Part shown: piece after piece, positions 8,342 through 16,324 of the stretch | How positions within the stretch are numbered: position 1 is the first letter of the stretch | Layout: the number at the start of each line of letters is the position of its first letter | From: a virus | Direction: 5' to 3' (one strand) | Virus record (IMG/VR): IMGVR_UViG_3300042564_000223 | Span: 1 to 34,053 of that record | Length of the DNA: 34,053 nucleotides | The notes under the pieces: generated by a model | Databases searched by the model: none | Told to the model about the DNA's origin: nothing | What the model saw: only the letters and a program-made list of their open reading frames with translations | Made by a program: the position numbers and the translations under genes

Positions 8342-9023
8342 CTGGTAGTTCCTGACCTATTTTTAAGAAAGTGTTCCAGAAGGAACGGTCTAGAGAGTAT
8401 CCAACAATATACACGTGAGGGTTTTCTCTCATGGCAATATAACCCTCCCGACCAACTAAAAGTTTTCCTGTCTCAATAGAGTAGATAGGACAGGGAGTAG
8501 ATGCTAGTGCCATTGCCCTAAAGACTTGAGGGTTATCGCACATCAAAGAAATACCACTGACTTGCAATCCGAGACCACCCTGCTCCTGAGGTGTGCCAAG
8601 TAGTCTGGCATCTTTCCTCCTGTTGCACTGGGCGTCTTGTTCCATCTTCCCCTCAGAGCGACCAAGAATACTTATCTGGAAGGCTTGCTGGTAGGGGATC
8701 AAGCAGGAGTCGTTTCCACCACCACCCATAACCGTAGGTGCTGCGGCAGTTGGTACTGGGGTGCTAAAGGGTGCTGACCCAGAACCGTTGTAGTTTTTAG
8801 TCTCACTGGTAGAAATGTTACCGCTATCAATAGTCGAATTGGTATTACCGGAGTTAGTATTCAAATCACCTGTTACTTGAGCAGAAATAGGTGAAGAAAG
8901 GATCAGTAGAGAGAGCAGAGCGCCCCCATAACATCTCGTGTATCTCCAGAGCAAAGGAGTGCGTCTGCTGCTTCCGTCTTGCCCATGTAGTAGAGTGTCT
9001 CTGAGTTCTGTCGTATCTCGCAC
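8235..9023 (-). CDS. Exported Asn/Ser-rich and Cys-containing phage protein (up to 262 aa)
   Basis: A hydrophobic signal-like segment (GALLSLLILSSPISAQ) precedes VTGDLNTNSGNTNSTIDSGN, a motif I recall from widespread uncharacterised marine phage proteins whose core also contains DSCLIPY, QDAQCNRRKDA, ISLMCDNP and STPCPI. All are present here, with Cys residues that could form disulfides. The start is uncertain: there is no ATG before the signal segment, so GTG 9023 (AAAGG upstream, but an unusually long N-terminus) or TTG inside it are the options. The gene overlaps the lipoprotein gene by up to 121 bases and the next gene by 107, an unusual double overlap. Confidence 0.6.
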   Translation of the reverse strand: MRDTTELRDTLLHGQDGSSRRTPLLWRYTRCYGGALLSLLILSSPISAQVTGDLNTNSGNTNSTIDSGNISTSETKNYNGSGSAPFSTPVPTAAAPTVMGGGGNDSCLIPYQQAFQISILGRSEGKMEQDAQCNRRKDARLLGTPQEQGGLGLQVSGISLMCDNPQVFRAMALASTPCPIYSIETGKLLVGREGYIAMRENPHVYIVGYSLDRSFWNTFLKIGQELPDVTIQENNGPTLSERFRRTSRPNSNGSEPVSTNNP

Positions 9024-9118
9024 TGAGTATCACCTTTCGGGCAGGCTGTTGTATAGGCCACGGAGGAGACAGTAACAGGGCCACAGCCAGCGACCAAGAG
9101 AATAAGTACGAGTCTCAT
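8903..9118 (-). CDS. Small lipoprotein (71 aa), o-spanin candidate
   Basis: MRLVLILLVAGC is a short signal peptide ending in a lipobox, with Cys12 as the lipidation site. The mature protein has four further Cys (TACPKGDTQC, LLCSGD and GALCSLY). The start overlaps the previous stop as ATGA, and the 3' third is overlapped in another frame by the exported-protein gene. A short outer-membrane lipoprotein in a lysis region, after a TM/coiled-coil protein, is reminiscent of Rz/Rz1 spanin pairs, but the Cys-rich nature is unlike classic proline-rich Rz1, so this remains a guess. Confidence 0.55.
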   Translation of the reverse strand: MRLVLILLVAGCGPVTVSSVAYTTACPKGDTQCEIRQNSETLYYMGKTEAADALLCSGDTRDVMGALCSLY

Positions 9119-9339
9119 TTCCGCAACGCCTGTTCAATGTTATCCAACTTGGTCATAACAGTCTTGAAGTTCTCTCGCATCTCTTTGAACTCCCTGTCGT
9201 AAGCCTCTTTGTTAGCATCATGTACAGCAGAAAGCACTGCCAGCTTTGTAGCATGATCCTGTTGAGTTCGATAGATCAAGAATACAAAGCCAGCAACAGG
9301 AGCTACAATCCACTGCATGATGGTGTTTAAGACTTCCAT
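9115..9339 (-). CDS. Single-TM coiled-coil protein (74 aa), spanin or holin accessory
   Basis: Residues ~8-23 (MQWIVAPVAGFVFLIY) form one membrane segment and the rest is charged and heptad-like, ending MTKLDNIEQALRK. This is the layout of XhlA-like or i-spanin-like proteins. ATG 9339 has GAGGGAG upstream, and the stop overlaps the lipoprotein start by ATGA, so the two are translated together, which favours a two-part membrane-spanning lysis complex. The function is inferred. Confidence 0.5.
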   Translation of the reverse strand: MEVLNTIMQWIVAPVAGFVFLIYRTQQDHATKLAVLSAVHDANKEAYDREFKEMRENFKTVMTKLDNIEQALRK

Positions 9340-9364
9340 GGCTTGCTCCCTCAGCCTTATTATT

Positions 9365-9667
9365 TTACCACGGCATCCCGGTCAGGGTGACAGGTGCCTT
9401 CTGGGCTTCGATCTGCTGCAACAGGCTGGCCTCTGCGGCGTCCTTGTCCACGGAACCCCAGACCCATGCCAGAACGTCGGCTTCGGTAAGGGTGTCGTAG
9501 GGCTTGAAGCCCGCTGCGGTGGCGTCAGGAGTGAAGCCTGCGGTGCTGTATGCGGAGGCGCTGTGTTCCCCGTCAACGGCAGTCACGGTCCAGTGAGCAA
9601 CCGTCACACCACCATCAGCGGCATTGCGGTCGAGTTGGGAAATCTTCCAAGTAATAGTCGCGGTCAT
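9365..9667 (-). CDS. DUF7936-like small phage protein (100 aa)
   Basis: The pattern TATITWKISQLDRNAADGGV, then VAHWTVTAVDG, then YDTLTEADVLAWVWG and a C-terminal LTGMPW matches, from memory, the DUF7936-type proteins found near fibre genes of many phages. Function is unknown. The start overlaps the preceding stop as ATGA. Codons here are noticeably richer in GCG, GCC and CGG than in the surrounding virion genes, as in the fibre gene upstream, suggesting this segment was exchanged as a block. Confidence 0.55.
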   Translation of the reverse strand: MTATITWKISQLDRNAADGGVTVAHWTVTAVDGEHSASAYSTAGFTPDATAAGFKPYDTLTEADVLAWVWGSVDKDAAEASLLQQIEAQKAPVTLTGMPW

Positions 9668-9870
9668 TCGGTTTCTCCTTGTGCCAGCGAGGCGGTGAGC
9701 ATGTTGACGAAGGCATCACGGCCAACCTGAAGCTGGTCAAGGTTGAACCGTGTCGAACCGATCTTGCGGTCCAGATCAGCAACGTGATTGATGAGCATCT
9801 TCTGCTCGTCCGTCAGTTGGTCCTCGGTGTAGTCTACTTCGTTGATCGTGATGACGTTTGGTTTAGCCAT
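9664..9870 (-). CDS. DUF6447-like small protein (68 aa)
   Basis: The sequence begins MAKPNVITINEVDYTEDQL and continues with an amphipathic helix, LINHVADLDRKIGSTRFNLDQL, then FVNMLTASLAQ, the pattern of DUF6447 proteins. ATG 9870 is preceded by AAGGAG; it overlaps the end of the AP2-HNH gene by eight bases. A longer in-frame start at 9915 lies inside that gene and is less likely. Role unknown; commonly sits next to fibre and DUF7936 genes. Confidence 0.55.
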   Translation of the reverse strand: MAKPNVITINEVDYTEDQLTDEQKMLINHVADLDRKIGSTRFNLDQLQVGRDAFVNMLTASLAQGETE

Positions 9871-10354
9871 GATTTGCAAACTCCTTGTGCATGTTGGCCC
9901 TTGCGGCTGCGACACACGCGGCGGCTTCTTCTAGAGAGTTAAACGGCCCAAATGATCGCTTATCCCCACCAACAGCAACGAAGCCCCTAAACTTCCCCCG
10001 AGCCATGTAAACGCCTTTTACCCCTGTTTTATTGTGCGAGGGTGTTTTGCGGTTACACATGTTCTGCTGGTGCGTCGCGGGCCGGAGGTTTTCCACACGG
10101 TTGTTTGTGAAGTCGCCGTCAATGTGGTCAAGGCAATCAGGAACGTCCCCGTAATGCCAAGCCCAAATCAGACGGTGTTCTTGGTATTGCTCTCGGTTAA
10201 ACGTGAGCATTTTATACCCGTGAGAGCTGACCCACGCGGTATCGCCAATGTTGGCGCGTCCCTTTTTTACCTTCCACGTAAGCACTCCATCTTCGTAGTC
10301 AAAGAAGCGCCTTACGGTTTCAGCATCAATGGGTTTTGCTTTTCTCTCTCCCAT
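9863..10354 (-). CDS. HNH homing endonuclease with AP2 DNA-binding domain
   Basis: This 163-residue protein has an N-terminal HNH_3-type nuclease (EHRLIWAWHYGD at 59-70, and DHIDGDFTNNRVENLR at 76-91, which supplies the catalytic His and Asn) and a C-terminal AP2 domain (about 110-160: TGVKGVYMARGKFRGFVAVG, then FGPFNSLEEAA). This is the usual design of free-standing phage homing endonucleases. AAGGAGG lies five bases before ATG 10354. It sits between the fibre and two small genes in a GC-richer segment, consistent with recent insertion. It would cut phages lacking the element at a nearby site and spread the surrounding region. Confidence 0.9.
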   Translation of the reverse strand: MGERKAKPIDAETVRRFFDYEDGVLTWKVKKGRANIGDTAWVSSHGYKMLTFNREQYQEHRLIWAWHYGDVPDCLDHIDGDFTNNRVENLRPATHQQNMCNRKTPSHNKTGVKGVYMARGKFRGFVAVGGDKRSFGPFNSLEEAAACVAAARANMHKEFANHG

Positions 10355-10373
10355 CGTGATCCTCCTTTCGGGG

Positions 10374-12161
10374 TTAGGGGTTAAGTTGTGCGCGGAGGCT
10401 GTCCACCTCGGCCTTGAGTTCCTGAACGGCTTTCACCAGCGTGGCGACCAAGAACGAGGTGTCTACGCCCTGATACTGCGGGTTGCCCTCGGCATCTACA
10501 GCGTCCTTCTCGCCCGTCACGCAATCAGGCACGACAGCTTGCAGTTCATGCGCGATGAAGCCTTGGCCGTCCGAGCCGTCAGCCTTCCATGTGTAGGTCA
10601 CAGGGTTCAACTGGGCAACAACCGCCAGAGCATCCTGCATGGGATGGACGTTCTCTTTCAGGCGGTAGTCGGAGGTGGTGTTGTAGGCGGTGGATGTGCC
10701 GTCAGTGCTAATGGAGCCGATTTGAGTTGGTCCGTTGTAGTAGAACCTAACAATGTCTCCAGTGTTGGTCTTGCGCCCAAAAACCCCGGCTGGCCCACCA
10801 GAACACATAGCGCGAACAATATTATCCGAGCCTAAAGAAATGCCTCCAACATTGCTGGAAATAGGATCAGGTGCCGTTGTTGCAACCAGCAGGTTCCCGC
10901 TGCTGTCGATGCGGGCGCGTTCTGCACCGTTTGTCCAAAAATAGACAGGTGCCGTAGCCGAGGTGTTTCCTACAAATGTCCCGGTGCTGTCGGACCCAAA
11001 GAGCGAGGTTGTGCCTTGGGCGGTTGAAGCAAGATAACCAGAAGCATGGACTTTATAGCTGGGAGAGGTCAAGCCAAACCCCACGTTGCCTGATGAGTCG
11101 ATGGTGGCTCTCGTTGTTCCGCCAGTACCAAAACGAAGGATGCCTGCGGTTGCGTCTGTGCTGGACGTGCCGATGAAAGCGCCGTTGGAAAACTGCCCAA
11201 GCTGCAAGTAGCCAGAGGCGCTGGTGTTCACACGAATGTCTGAGTTCGTGCCAGCGTTGAGTTCAAGGATCGCACCGGGAGACGCAGTTCCGATCCCGAC
11301 CAAGCCCGCAGACGTAACCCGCAACCGCTCAGCCCCACTCGTCTCCACCGTCACCGTATCAGCGGCAGGGAAGCGAATGGCGGTGTTGGTGTCACCCGAA
11401 TGCACGATCTTGTCGGCAATGGTCAGGTCGCCCGAAGCAGTCACCGTGGTGAACGTCCCGGCAGCCGCAGAAGACCCACCGATAACAGCCCCGTCGATGG
11501 TACCGCCGTTGATGTCCGTGGTGGTCAACACAGACGAAGCCAGCGTAACAACGCCCGTGCTGTCCGCAATGGAGCCAGCCGAGGTGCCGTCCTTGGCCTT
11601 GATGTTGGTGACTTCGATGTTGGTCGTGTCAACGGTCGTGGCGTTCACGGTCGTGATGTTACCAGTGGTAGAACCAAGGGTATTGATAGTGACAGCATTA
11701 ATCGTACCGCCCTCAACCTTGTCACCAGAAATCTGATTGTCAGCCAGAGTCAGTGTACCTGCAGAGACATCCAGTGTCTTGCCGGAACCAACGGTAATAT
11801 TAGAGGTCGCAATGGTAGCGTTGTCAATCGTTCCGCCGTTAATATCAGCAGTATCAGCGACAAGAGAGTCAATGTTTGCGGTACCATCAATATAAAGGTC
11901 TTTAAACTCTAGGGAGGAAGAGCCAAGGTCAACAGTGTTGTCAGTCTTAGGACGGATTACCGTAGCAGTAACAACCACATCCTGAGAAGGTCCAAGAACT
12001 TCAATGGGTGCACCCTCACCAACAGTACCGTCATGGGCATGTCCTGTGCTTACATCGAAGGCAGTCTGGATGGCGTCAAATTCACCGTCAAGGTCGCTGG
12101 CGTTAATTACGTTGCCGTTTGCGATGTTGTTGGTGGTGTCGTTACGGGTATAGCCTGTCAT
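10374..12161 (-). CDS. Tail fibre/spike with C-terminal S74 intramolecular chaperone
   Basis: The N-terminal ~110 residues (GYTRNDTTNNIANGNVINAS, and DGEFDAIQTAFD) resemble virion-attachment domains of marine phage fibres. The middle has the Gly/Thr/Ser/Asp-rich beta repeats common in fibres (NGGTIDNATI, NGGTIDGAVIGG, SSGNVGFG). The C-terminus is a peptidase S74 chaperone: SDYRLKENV places the cleavage Ser497 with Lys502 five residues later, then GFIAHELQAVVPD and a final coiled-coil (VQELKAEVDSLRAQL). The chaperone trimerises the fibre and then cuts itself off. From about 11650 leftward the DNA is visibly GC-richer than the N-terminal part, suggesting domain exchange of the receptor-binding portion. 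Confidence 0.85.
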   Translation of the reverse strand: MTGYTRNDTTNNIANGNVINASDLDGEFDAIQTAFDVSTGHAHDGTVGEGAPIEVLGPSQDVVVTATVIRPKTDNTVDLGSSSLEFKDLYIDGTANIDSLVADTADINGGTIDNATIATSNITVGSGKTLDVSAGTLTLADNQISGDKVEGGTINAVTINTLGSTTGNITTVNATTVDTTNIEVTNIKAKDGTSAGSIADSTGVVTLASSVLTTTDINGGTIDGAVIGGSSAAAGTFTTVTASGDLTIADKIVHSGDTNTAIRFPAADTVTVETSGAERLRVTSAGLVGIGTASPGAILELNAGTNSDIRVNTSASGYLQLGQFSNGAFIGTSSTDATAGILRFGTGGTTRATIDSSGNVGFGLTSPSYKVHASGYLASTAQGTTSLFGSDSTGTFVGNTSATAPVYFWTNGAERARIDSSGNLLVATTAPDPISSNVGGISLGSDNIVRAMCSGGPAGVFGRKTNTGDIVRFYYNGPTQIGSISTDGTSTAYNTTSDYRLKENVHPMQDALAVVAQLNPVTYTWKADGSDGQGFIAHELQAVVPDCVTGEKDAVDAEGNPQYQGVDTSFLVATLVKAVQELKAEVDSLRAQLNP

Positions 12162-12164
12162 GTC

Positions 12165-14144
12165 TTACTGCCTGTCGTTGTTGAGATACTCAATGATGAT
12201 TGCATCCAATGAGAAGGGTGGGTCTGTACTTTCAAAACTGTACTGAAGACTAATGGTAAAACCTGAACCAATCATCTGAGAAGTAAAAAGATACTTAAGT
12301 TTTCCACCGTAACTAGAACTACCATAAGTGGCTGAGCCATAAAAGAACACACTGTCCGCTTGGTTGCTTAAACTGAGAGGTTCTGGTTGAATAGCGTCCT
12401 GTTGGTCAAAGTCTAGTTTAGGTGAGACCGTTCCAGAGATAGCACCCTCAGGGTCAACATATGTGCTGAGCTTGTAGAAGGTCTTTCTTACTCTCGGATC
12501 AGTCACCGGGAAGTGCGGTGTGAAGTAGCTTGCAGGGATACTTGCCCCATCAAAGCCGTTACTTGACTCCATCCGATAAACATACCCGTCCCTGTTGGCA
12601 AACAGTATAACCTCTCTGGCATCAAGTGCGGAGTAAATGCTGTCAGAGACATACGCCAGAATACCATTTACTTCAGCCCAAGCCATACCCTGAGCAGTCT
12701 GGTCTGCAAACTGAGTAGCAAGAACCCCACCCGAAGTTTCTGGATTCTTACTTGCTGCATACCCAAACATTCTGTACTGATTTTTACCACGAATCACACA
12801 AGAAGTAAAGGAGGTATTTCCAGAGACAAGAGCTTTTACTTCCGATTGGATTGGTCTCGAAGCAACAGCAAGGCCAAAGTCACCAATACGGTCAGTTGCA
12901 CTCAGGAGTCTGATCCCGTCAGGTCCAAGAAAAGCGATATCACCACCCACTTCCTGAATGGTATCAGCACGAATACAGCCAATGTCCAGAGAGATGGGTT
13001 GGAGTTGGAAGTCTGCAACAGTGTTACCAGTGAGCCTGTGGATTGCGTTAGTGCTAAAGATGATTAGCTGTTCACGGAAAACAATCAGACCAGTAATGCT
13101 GTGGGGTACCGTAATCAGACCAGAGCCATTAGCAGGGGAAAAGTCTGTATCAGAGTAGGGGGAAGTAAAGGTCAGAGAGTTACCTTTAGCAAAGAAGATG
13201 TGGTTCTTAAACTCTGCCACATGCTCTGCACCAAGGATATCAGAAGGACCACCAGACAAGACTGTAAAGGTACTACCATTATACTTGAAGGGGTAGTTAG
13301 CATTGTCAACAGCCATGACGGTGGAGGTGCCAGTGAAGTTGTATCTGACAAACCTGAGCTTACTTCCCAGAGACCTGTCACTACCACGGAAGGTAATTGC
13401 GGCATTGTCTGCAGGGGAGCTTGCAAGGCTGGGGGAGATAGTAAGGGTAGCCCCACCAGAAGTCACAGTCACTGCGGCAGTAATTGTATAGACTTTTTCT
13501 ACGCCAGCAATGCTGAAGGTGTCACCCTGCTGAGGAGTACCCGTAAGCCCATCGACAATAAGACTAGAACCAGTCTGACTACCACCATTCACGAGGACAG
13601 TGCCGTAAGAGGGTTTGTTTACCCTGACCCAACCAGTACCATCAGACTCCCAGACGTTGCCATTGCGTTGTGCCAAGGCTCTCTGACGGAAGTAAACCAG
13701 ACCCTCAATAAGGTCATTATTGTTACTGAAAGTGACCAAAGCCTTGTCTGCGGGAGAAGACGCCAAGCTAGTGGTCAGGGTCAACGTCAGAACATTGGTA
13801 GAGTTATTGTAAGAGACCCCACTGGTGGCAATAGTGTAAGTACCCGTCACACCAGCAATGGTAAAAGTCTCGCCATCAGAGGGTGCCTCAAAGACGTTTG
13901 CCAGTACCAGCGTAGTGCCAGTCTGACCGCTGCCCTGAACAAGAGGCTCCCCATAAGTGGGAAGAAAGTCTTCATCAAATTTATTGTAGCCAAGGATACG
14001 TCTGTAACCACCCTCAATGGAAGGCTCAAAATTTACAAGACGCCGAGCAGAACCCGGAGCAGTAATACCTTGTTGCAAGGGGGAGATATTTGTAATCAAC
14101 CCGCCACGCATCTCAATGGGGAATGATTCCCAAGTAGTAGGCAT
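12165..14144 (-). CDS. Tail-tube/head-completion protein of P22 gp10-like type (659 aa)
   Basis: The start (PTTWESFPIEMRGGLITNIS, then VNFEPSIEGGYRRILGY) and later propeller-like repeats (DGIRLLSATDRIGDFG, NRDGYVYRMES) resemble tail stabilisation or tail-knob proteins of podoviruses. Two copies of an all-beta domain are inserted (68-140 and 185-252), each with QTG-S/T-SLxV, GDTFSIAGV, YTI and SLASSPADxAxxTF. The start overlaps the adaptor stop as TGATG. It probably forms the short tail below the portal. The family assignment is from pattern memory; the neighbours (adaptor upstream, fibre downstream) support it. Confidence 0.6.
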   Translation of the reverse strand: MPTTWESFPIEMRGGLITNISPLQQGITAPGSARRLVNFEPSIEGGYRRILGYNKFDEDFLPTYGEPLVQGSGQTGTTLVLANVFEAPSDGETFTIAGVTGTYTIATSGVSYNNSTNVLTLTLTTSLASSPADKALVTFSNNNDLIEGLVYFRQRALAQRNGNVWESDGTGWVRVNKPSYGTVLVNGGSQTGSSLIVDGLTGTPQQGDTFSIAGVEKVYTITAAVTVTSGGATLTISPSLASSPADNAAITFRGSDRSLGSKLRFVRYNFTGTSTVMAVDNANYPFKYNGSTFTVLSGGPSDILGAEHVAEFKNHIFFAKGNSLTFTSPYSDTDFSPANGSGLITVPHSITGLIVFREQLIIFSTNAIHRLTGNTVADFQLQPISLDIGCIRADTIQEVGGDIAFLGPDGIRLLSATDRIGDFGLAVASRPIQSEVKALVSGNTSFTSCVIRGKNQYRMFGYAASKNPETSGGVLATQFADQTAQGMAWAEVNGILAYVSDSIYSALDAREVILFANRDGYVYRMESSNGFDGASIPASYFTPHFPVTDPRVRKTFYKLSTYVDPEGAISGTVSPKLDFDQQDAIQPEPLSLSNQADSVFFYGSATYGSSSYGGKLKYLFTSQMIGSGFTISLQYSFESTDPPFSLDAIIIEYLNNDRQ

Positions 14145-14866
14145 CAGCTAACCCTTGTATTGGATGCGTAGTAGTTGTTCACCCGAGTGTCACGAACGTA
14201 GTCGTAACGGTTAATGTAGAGGGACCGCATATTTTTAATACCATCCTCAAACTTCTGCATGTGCAGTGTAGCATCCTGAGTGTTGCCACGGAAGGTGTAT
14301 GCGTAGTACATAGCCCCGTCAATGACTACAGAACGAAACTGCTCAGGCAGGGCAGGAACATCAGTAGCATTCTCCAAGTCAACAGCCAGCCTGTAGTATT
14401 CGTACACCAGCTCATATGCGTAGTTTGGTGCAGGATGAACCCCAAATTTCTGGTCAGGCGTTCTGAACACTCTCTGAGGAAGGCTCCTGATGGAAGTGTT
14501 TGCAGTGTTGTATTCATCGTCAAGAAAATTTTCCAGATAATCCTCGTAAGAAATGATATGAAGCTTCTGGGTAGTATTGCTGAAAGTGTCGTTACGCTTA
14601 ATCCTAAAGGTGTCAAAGTCAATCGTCTTTGCATCCTCTGGGTACGCATAACGGACTGTGCCGGGGATCAGAATGTCTTCTTGCTCTACGTGGTTAAAGG
14701 GCCACTCAAACTGATTCTGACCAACGTACCTGATTGCAGAGTTTATGGAATCTTTGGCAGCAGCATAGAATCCGCCAGCAGAAGCAAAGTTGCTGGATGT
14801 CAACTCTACTTCATTAAGCTTACGGTTAATGTCATTCACAAGTCCAAGGAAATTGTACGAAGACAA
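14144..14866 (-). CDS. Head-tail adaptor-like protein (240 aa, TTG start)
   Basis: The N-terminus (NFLGLVNDINRKLNEVEL) followed by AAKDSINSAIRYVGQNQFEWPF, then GTVRYAYPEDAKTIDFD and a C-terminal helical part, matches the tail adaptor or gatekeeper class encoded before the tail-tube protein in podoviruses. The only start near the conserved N-terminus is TTG 14866, with AAGGAT eight bases upstream, one base after the previous TAA. The next gene is coupled through TGATG. It should sit between portal and tail. The role is inferred from order and fold-like features. Confidence 0.6.
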   Translation of the reverse strand: MSSYNFLGLVNDINRKLNEVELTSSNFASAGGFYAAAKDSINSAIRYVGQNQFEWPFNHVEQEDILIPGTVRYAYPEDAKTIDFDTFRIKRNDTFSNTTQKLHIISYEDYLENFLDDEYNTANTSIRSLPQRVFRTPDQKFGVHPAPNYAYELVYEYYRLAVDLENATDVPALPEQFRSVVIDGAMYYAYTFRGNTQDATLHMQKFEDGIKNMRSLYINRYDYVRDTRVNNYYASNTRVS

Positions 14867-14867
14867 G

Positions 14868-15188
14868 TTATCTATCCTTCACAGAAATGGAGACAGTTCG
14901 TTCTGCTGTGCGACCCTGAGTGTCTGTCATTTGGCAGTAGAGCTTGTAGGTTTTGTTGTTGTCTCCCAGTCCCAGATAGATAGTAGAGACGGAAGAAGTG
15001 GTTGTCACAGAGACTGGCTGCAGCCCATTAACGACCGTGACAGGATTGAAGGTCACCTTGTTGCCACTTACATCATCAATGTACCACTGCACAGACTGGA
15101 TGGTAGCAGGGCTTCTGAGGAACCTAGACCAATCAATACTGTAGTCCAGAGTCTCATCAGGGTCTTTGTTTGGCCAACGGTAGCTCAT
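14868..15188 (-). CDS. Small Ig-like virion accessory protein (106 aa)
   Basis: The protein starts MSYRWPNKDPDETLDYSIDW and continues as alternating beta strands (VQWYIDD, VTVVNGLQPVSV, YKLYCQMTDTQGR, ERTVSISVKD), resembling Ig-like minor structural proteins. It directly follows a 33-residue gene and precedes the adaptor. It could decorate head or tail. ATG 15188 lies three bases after the previous stop. Family recall is moderate; no specific function is known to me. Confidence 0.5.
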   Translation of the reverse strand: MSYRWPNKDPDETLDYSIDWSRFLRSPATIQSVQWYIDDVSGNKVTFNPVTVVNGLQPVSVTTTSSVSTIYLGLGDNNKTYKLYCQMTDTQGRTAERTVSISVKDR

Positions 15189-15190
15189 TA

Positions 15191-15292
15191 CTAGAATCTT
15201 TCCACTGCGCTTGCAGTTCGTTCGTCTGAGGTATCCTGTCTCTGCACTACAATTACCCTACTCTCTGCAGGAATGTAGATTGTGCGTGACAT
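15191..15292 (-). CDS. 33-residue small protein
   Basis: ATG 15292 has GAGGAAGC six bases upstream and encodes MSRTIYIPAESRVIVVQRQ followed by DTSDERTASAVERF, ending in TAG. The TIYIPAE and ER-T-A patterns recur in very small proteins next to head/tail genes of marine phages. It fills a gap between two structural genes that would otherwise be empty, and the start overlaps an upstream TAA (TAATG). Function unknown. Confidence 0.55.
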   Translation of the reverse strand: MSRTIYIPAESRVIVVQRQDTSDERTASAVERF

Positions 15293-15357
15293 TATGCTTC
15301 CTCAGGTATTACGTTTGACTTAGGTATGTACACTGCACGTTGTTGTATTACCTGCAC
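15292..15357 (-). CDS. Possible 21-residue ORF or frameshifted end of the upstream protein
   Basis: From GTG 15357 the frame reads VQVIQQRAVYIPKSNVIPEEA and stops in a TAATG overlap with the next start. The RAVYIPKS segment resembles the RTIYIPAE start of the neighbour. It overlaps the 182-residue gene in the +1 frame. There is no clear ribosome binding site, so it could be a true mini-gene, a frameshift extension of the 182-residue protein, or chance. Confidence 0.25.
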   Translation of the reverse strand: MQVIQQRAVYIPKSNVIPEEA

Positions 15358-15868
15358 TTGAAGTCAGCACTTGACTGGGGAGGACTTGAGTGGCTTTGCC
15401 TGTGGTTGTCACAGAACCAATGCTTTGTACCAGACTCAACCCAGTTACAGGAACTTTAAGTGCAGGTGTTACGGTACCAAGTTGCAGCAGTGCTTGGAGG
15501 CTACTTAGAGTGACGAATGCACCAGTACCACCCTCTGCTGTAAGCTCCCCAATAGAGAAGGTCGAGGAGACACCAGTAACTTCTACTCTGTTGACGCTTC
15601 TGACTGTAACTTCACTTGTGAGAACACTTATCCCTACCCCAGACAGTGTTGTGTTAGCATCTGCAGCAAGAGAGGGTGTCCCACTAGAAGCAGTCAGGAG
15701 GTTGCTTGTGAGTACAGTGTTGGCTTTTGCAAAGGTTTGAACGGAGTCTACAGAAAAACTACTTGATACACCTGTAACTTGTTTGGTAGGGCCTACAGAA
15801 CCATACCGTGCAGAACCATACTGCCCAGTGTTATATATAGCATCCTCTGGGCCATATACGACAGTCAT
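15320..15868 (-). CDS. Thr/Ser/Val-rich beta-repeat structural protein (182 aa)
   Basis: Start at ATG 15868 in a TAATG overlap. The sequence opens VVYGPEDAIYNTGQYGSARYG and contains repeated VTGVSSxFSI/VD units (VTGVSSSFSV and VTGVSSTFSI) and similar strands, the pattern of marine phage minor structural proteins built from short beta repeats. It lies between a conserved head-type protein and tiny genes before the adaptor. The C-terminus (TTTCSVHT) looks abrupt; an alternative frame carries a more family-like ending. Confidence 0.5.
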   Translation of the reverse strand: MTVVYGPEDAIYNTGQYGSARYGSVGPTKQVTGVSSSFSVDSVQTFAKANTVLTSNLLTASSGTPSLAADANTTLSGVGISVLTSEVTVRSVNRVEVTGVSSTFSIGELTAEGGTGAFVTLSSLQALLQLGTVTPALKVPVTGLSLVQSIGSVTTTGKATQVLPSQVLTSSAGNTTTCSVHT

Positions 15869-16305
15869 TACACAAGTCTAATAATCGCGGTATCTGCAGC
15901 GGCAGCAGGGAATTGAATGGTAAAGTCACCAGCCGTCGAGGTGACAGTGCCACCGAAGCTGAGAACTGCAATAGCTCTGTTTGACTTAGAAGAGTTGTAG
16001 ATAAGAGCGCCGTTAGCAGAGATCGTAGCACTCAACCATGCAGTGTCACTGAAGTCTACAATGGCTGTGTTGGTGCTAAGGGAGATGCTTGCTCCAGACA
16101 GGGTGTTTCCACCTGCTGTGTAGTTAGTGCCAGAAGCCTCGTCAGAGTTACCTGTCAGGGTGCTGTAGTTGGTTGTACTAGCTCCATAGGTACCAGACTC
16201 AGAAGCCTTAATCAGGGCAATCTTGATAACATCTGTATCAAGGTCATGGATGCCACCAAGCACCTCGGTTTTGAATGAATTACAAACAGCAGAAGTGATG
16301 GTCAT
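15868..16305 (-). CDS. Conserved head/tail structural protein (145 aa)
   Basis: The sequence ITSAVCNSFKTEVLGGIHDL, DVIKIALIKAS, YTAGGNTLSG, VDFSDTAWLSATISANGAL, and FTIQFPAAAADTAIIRL matches a family I know from marine podovirus and cyanophage virions, annotated only as structural. GAGGGA lies ahead of ATG 16305. It follows the putative decoration gene across a 52-base gap that contains a hairpin. The exact virion location is unknown. Confidence 0.6.
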   Translation of the reverse strand: MTITSAVCNSFKTEVLGGIHDLDTDVIKIALIKASESGTYGASTTNYSTLTGNSDEASGTNYTAGGNTLSGASISLSTNTAIVDFSDTAWLSATISANGALIYNSSKSNRAIAVLSFGGTVTSTAGDFTIQFPAAAADTAIIRLV

Positions 16306-16324
16306 CTTTTTCCCTCGAAAGTTA

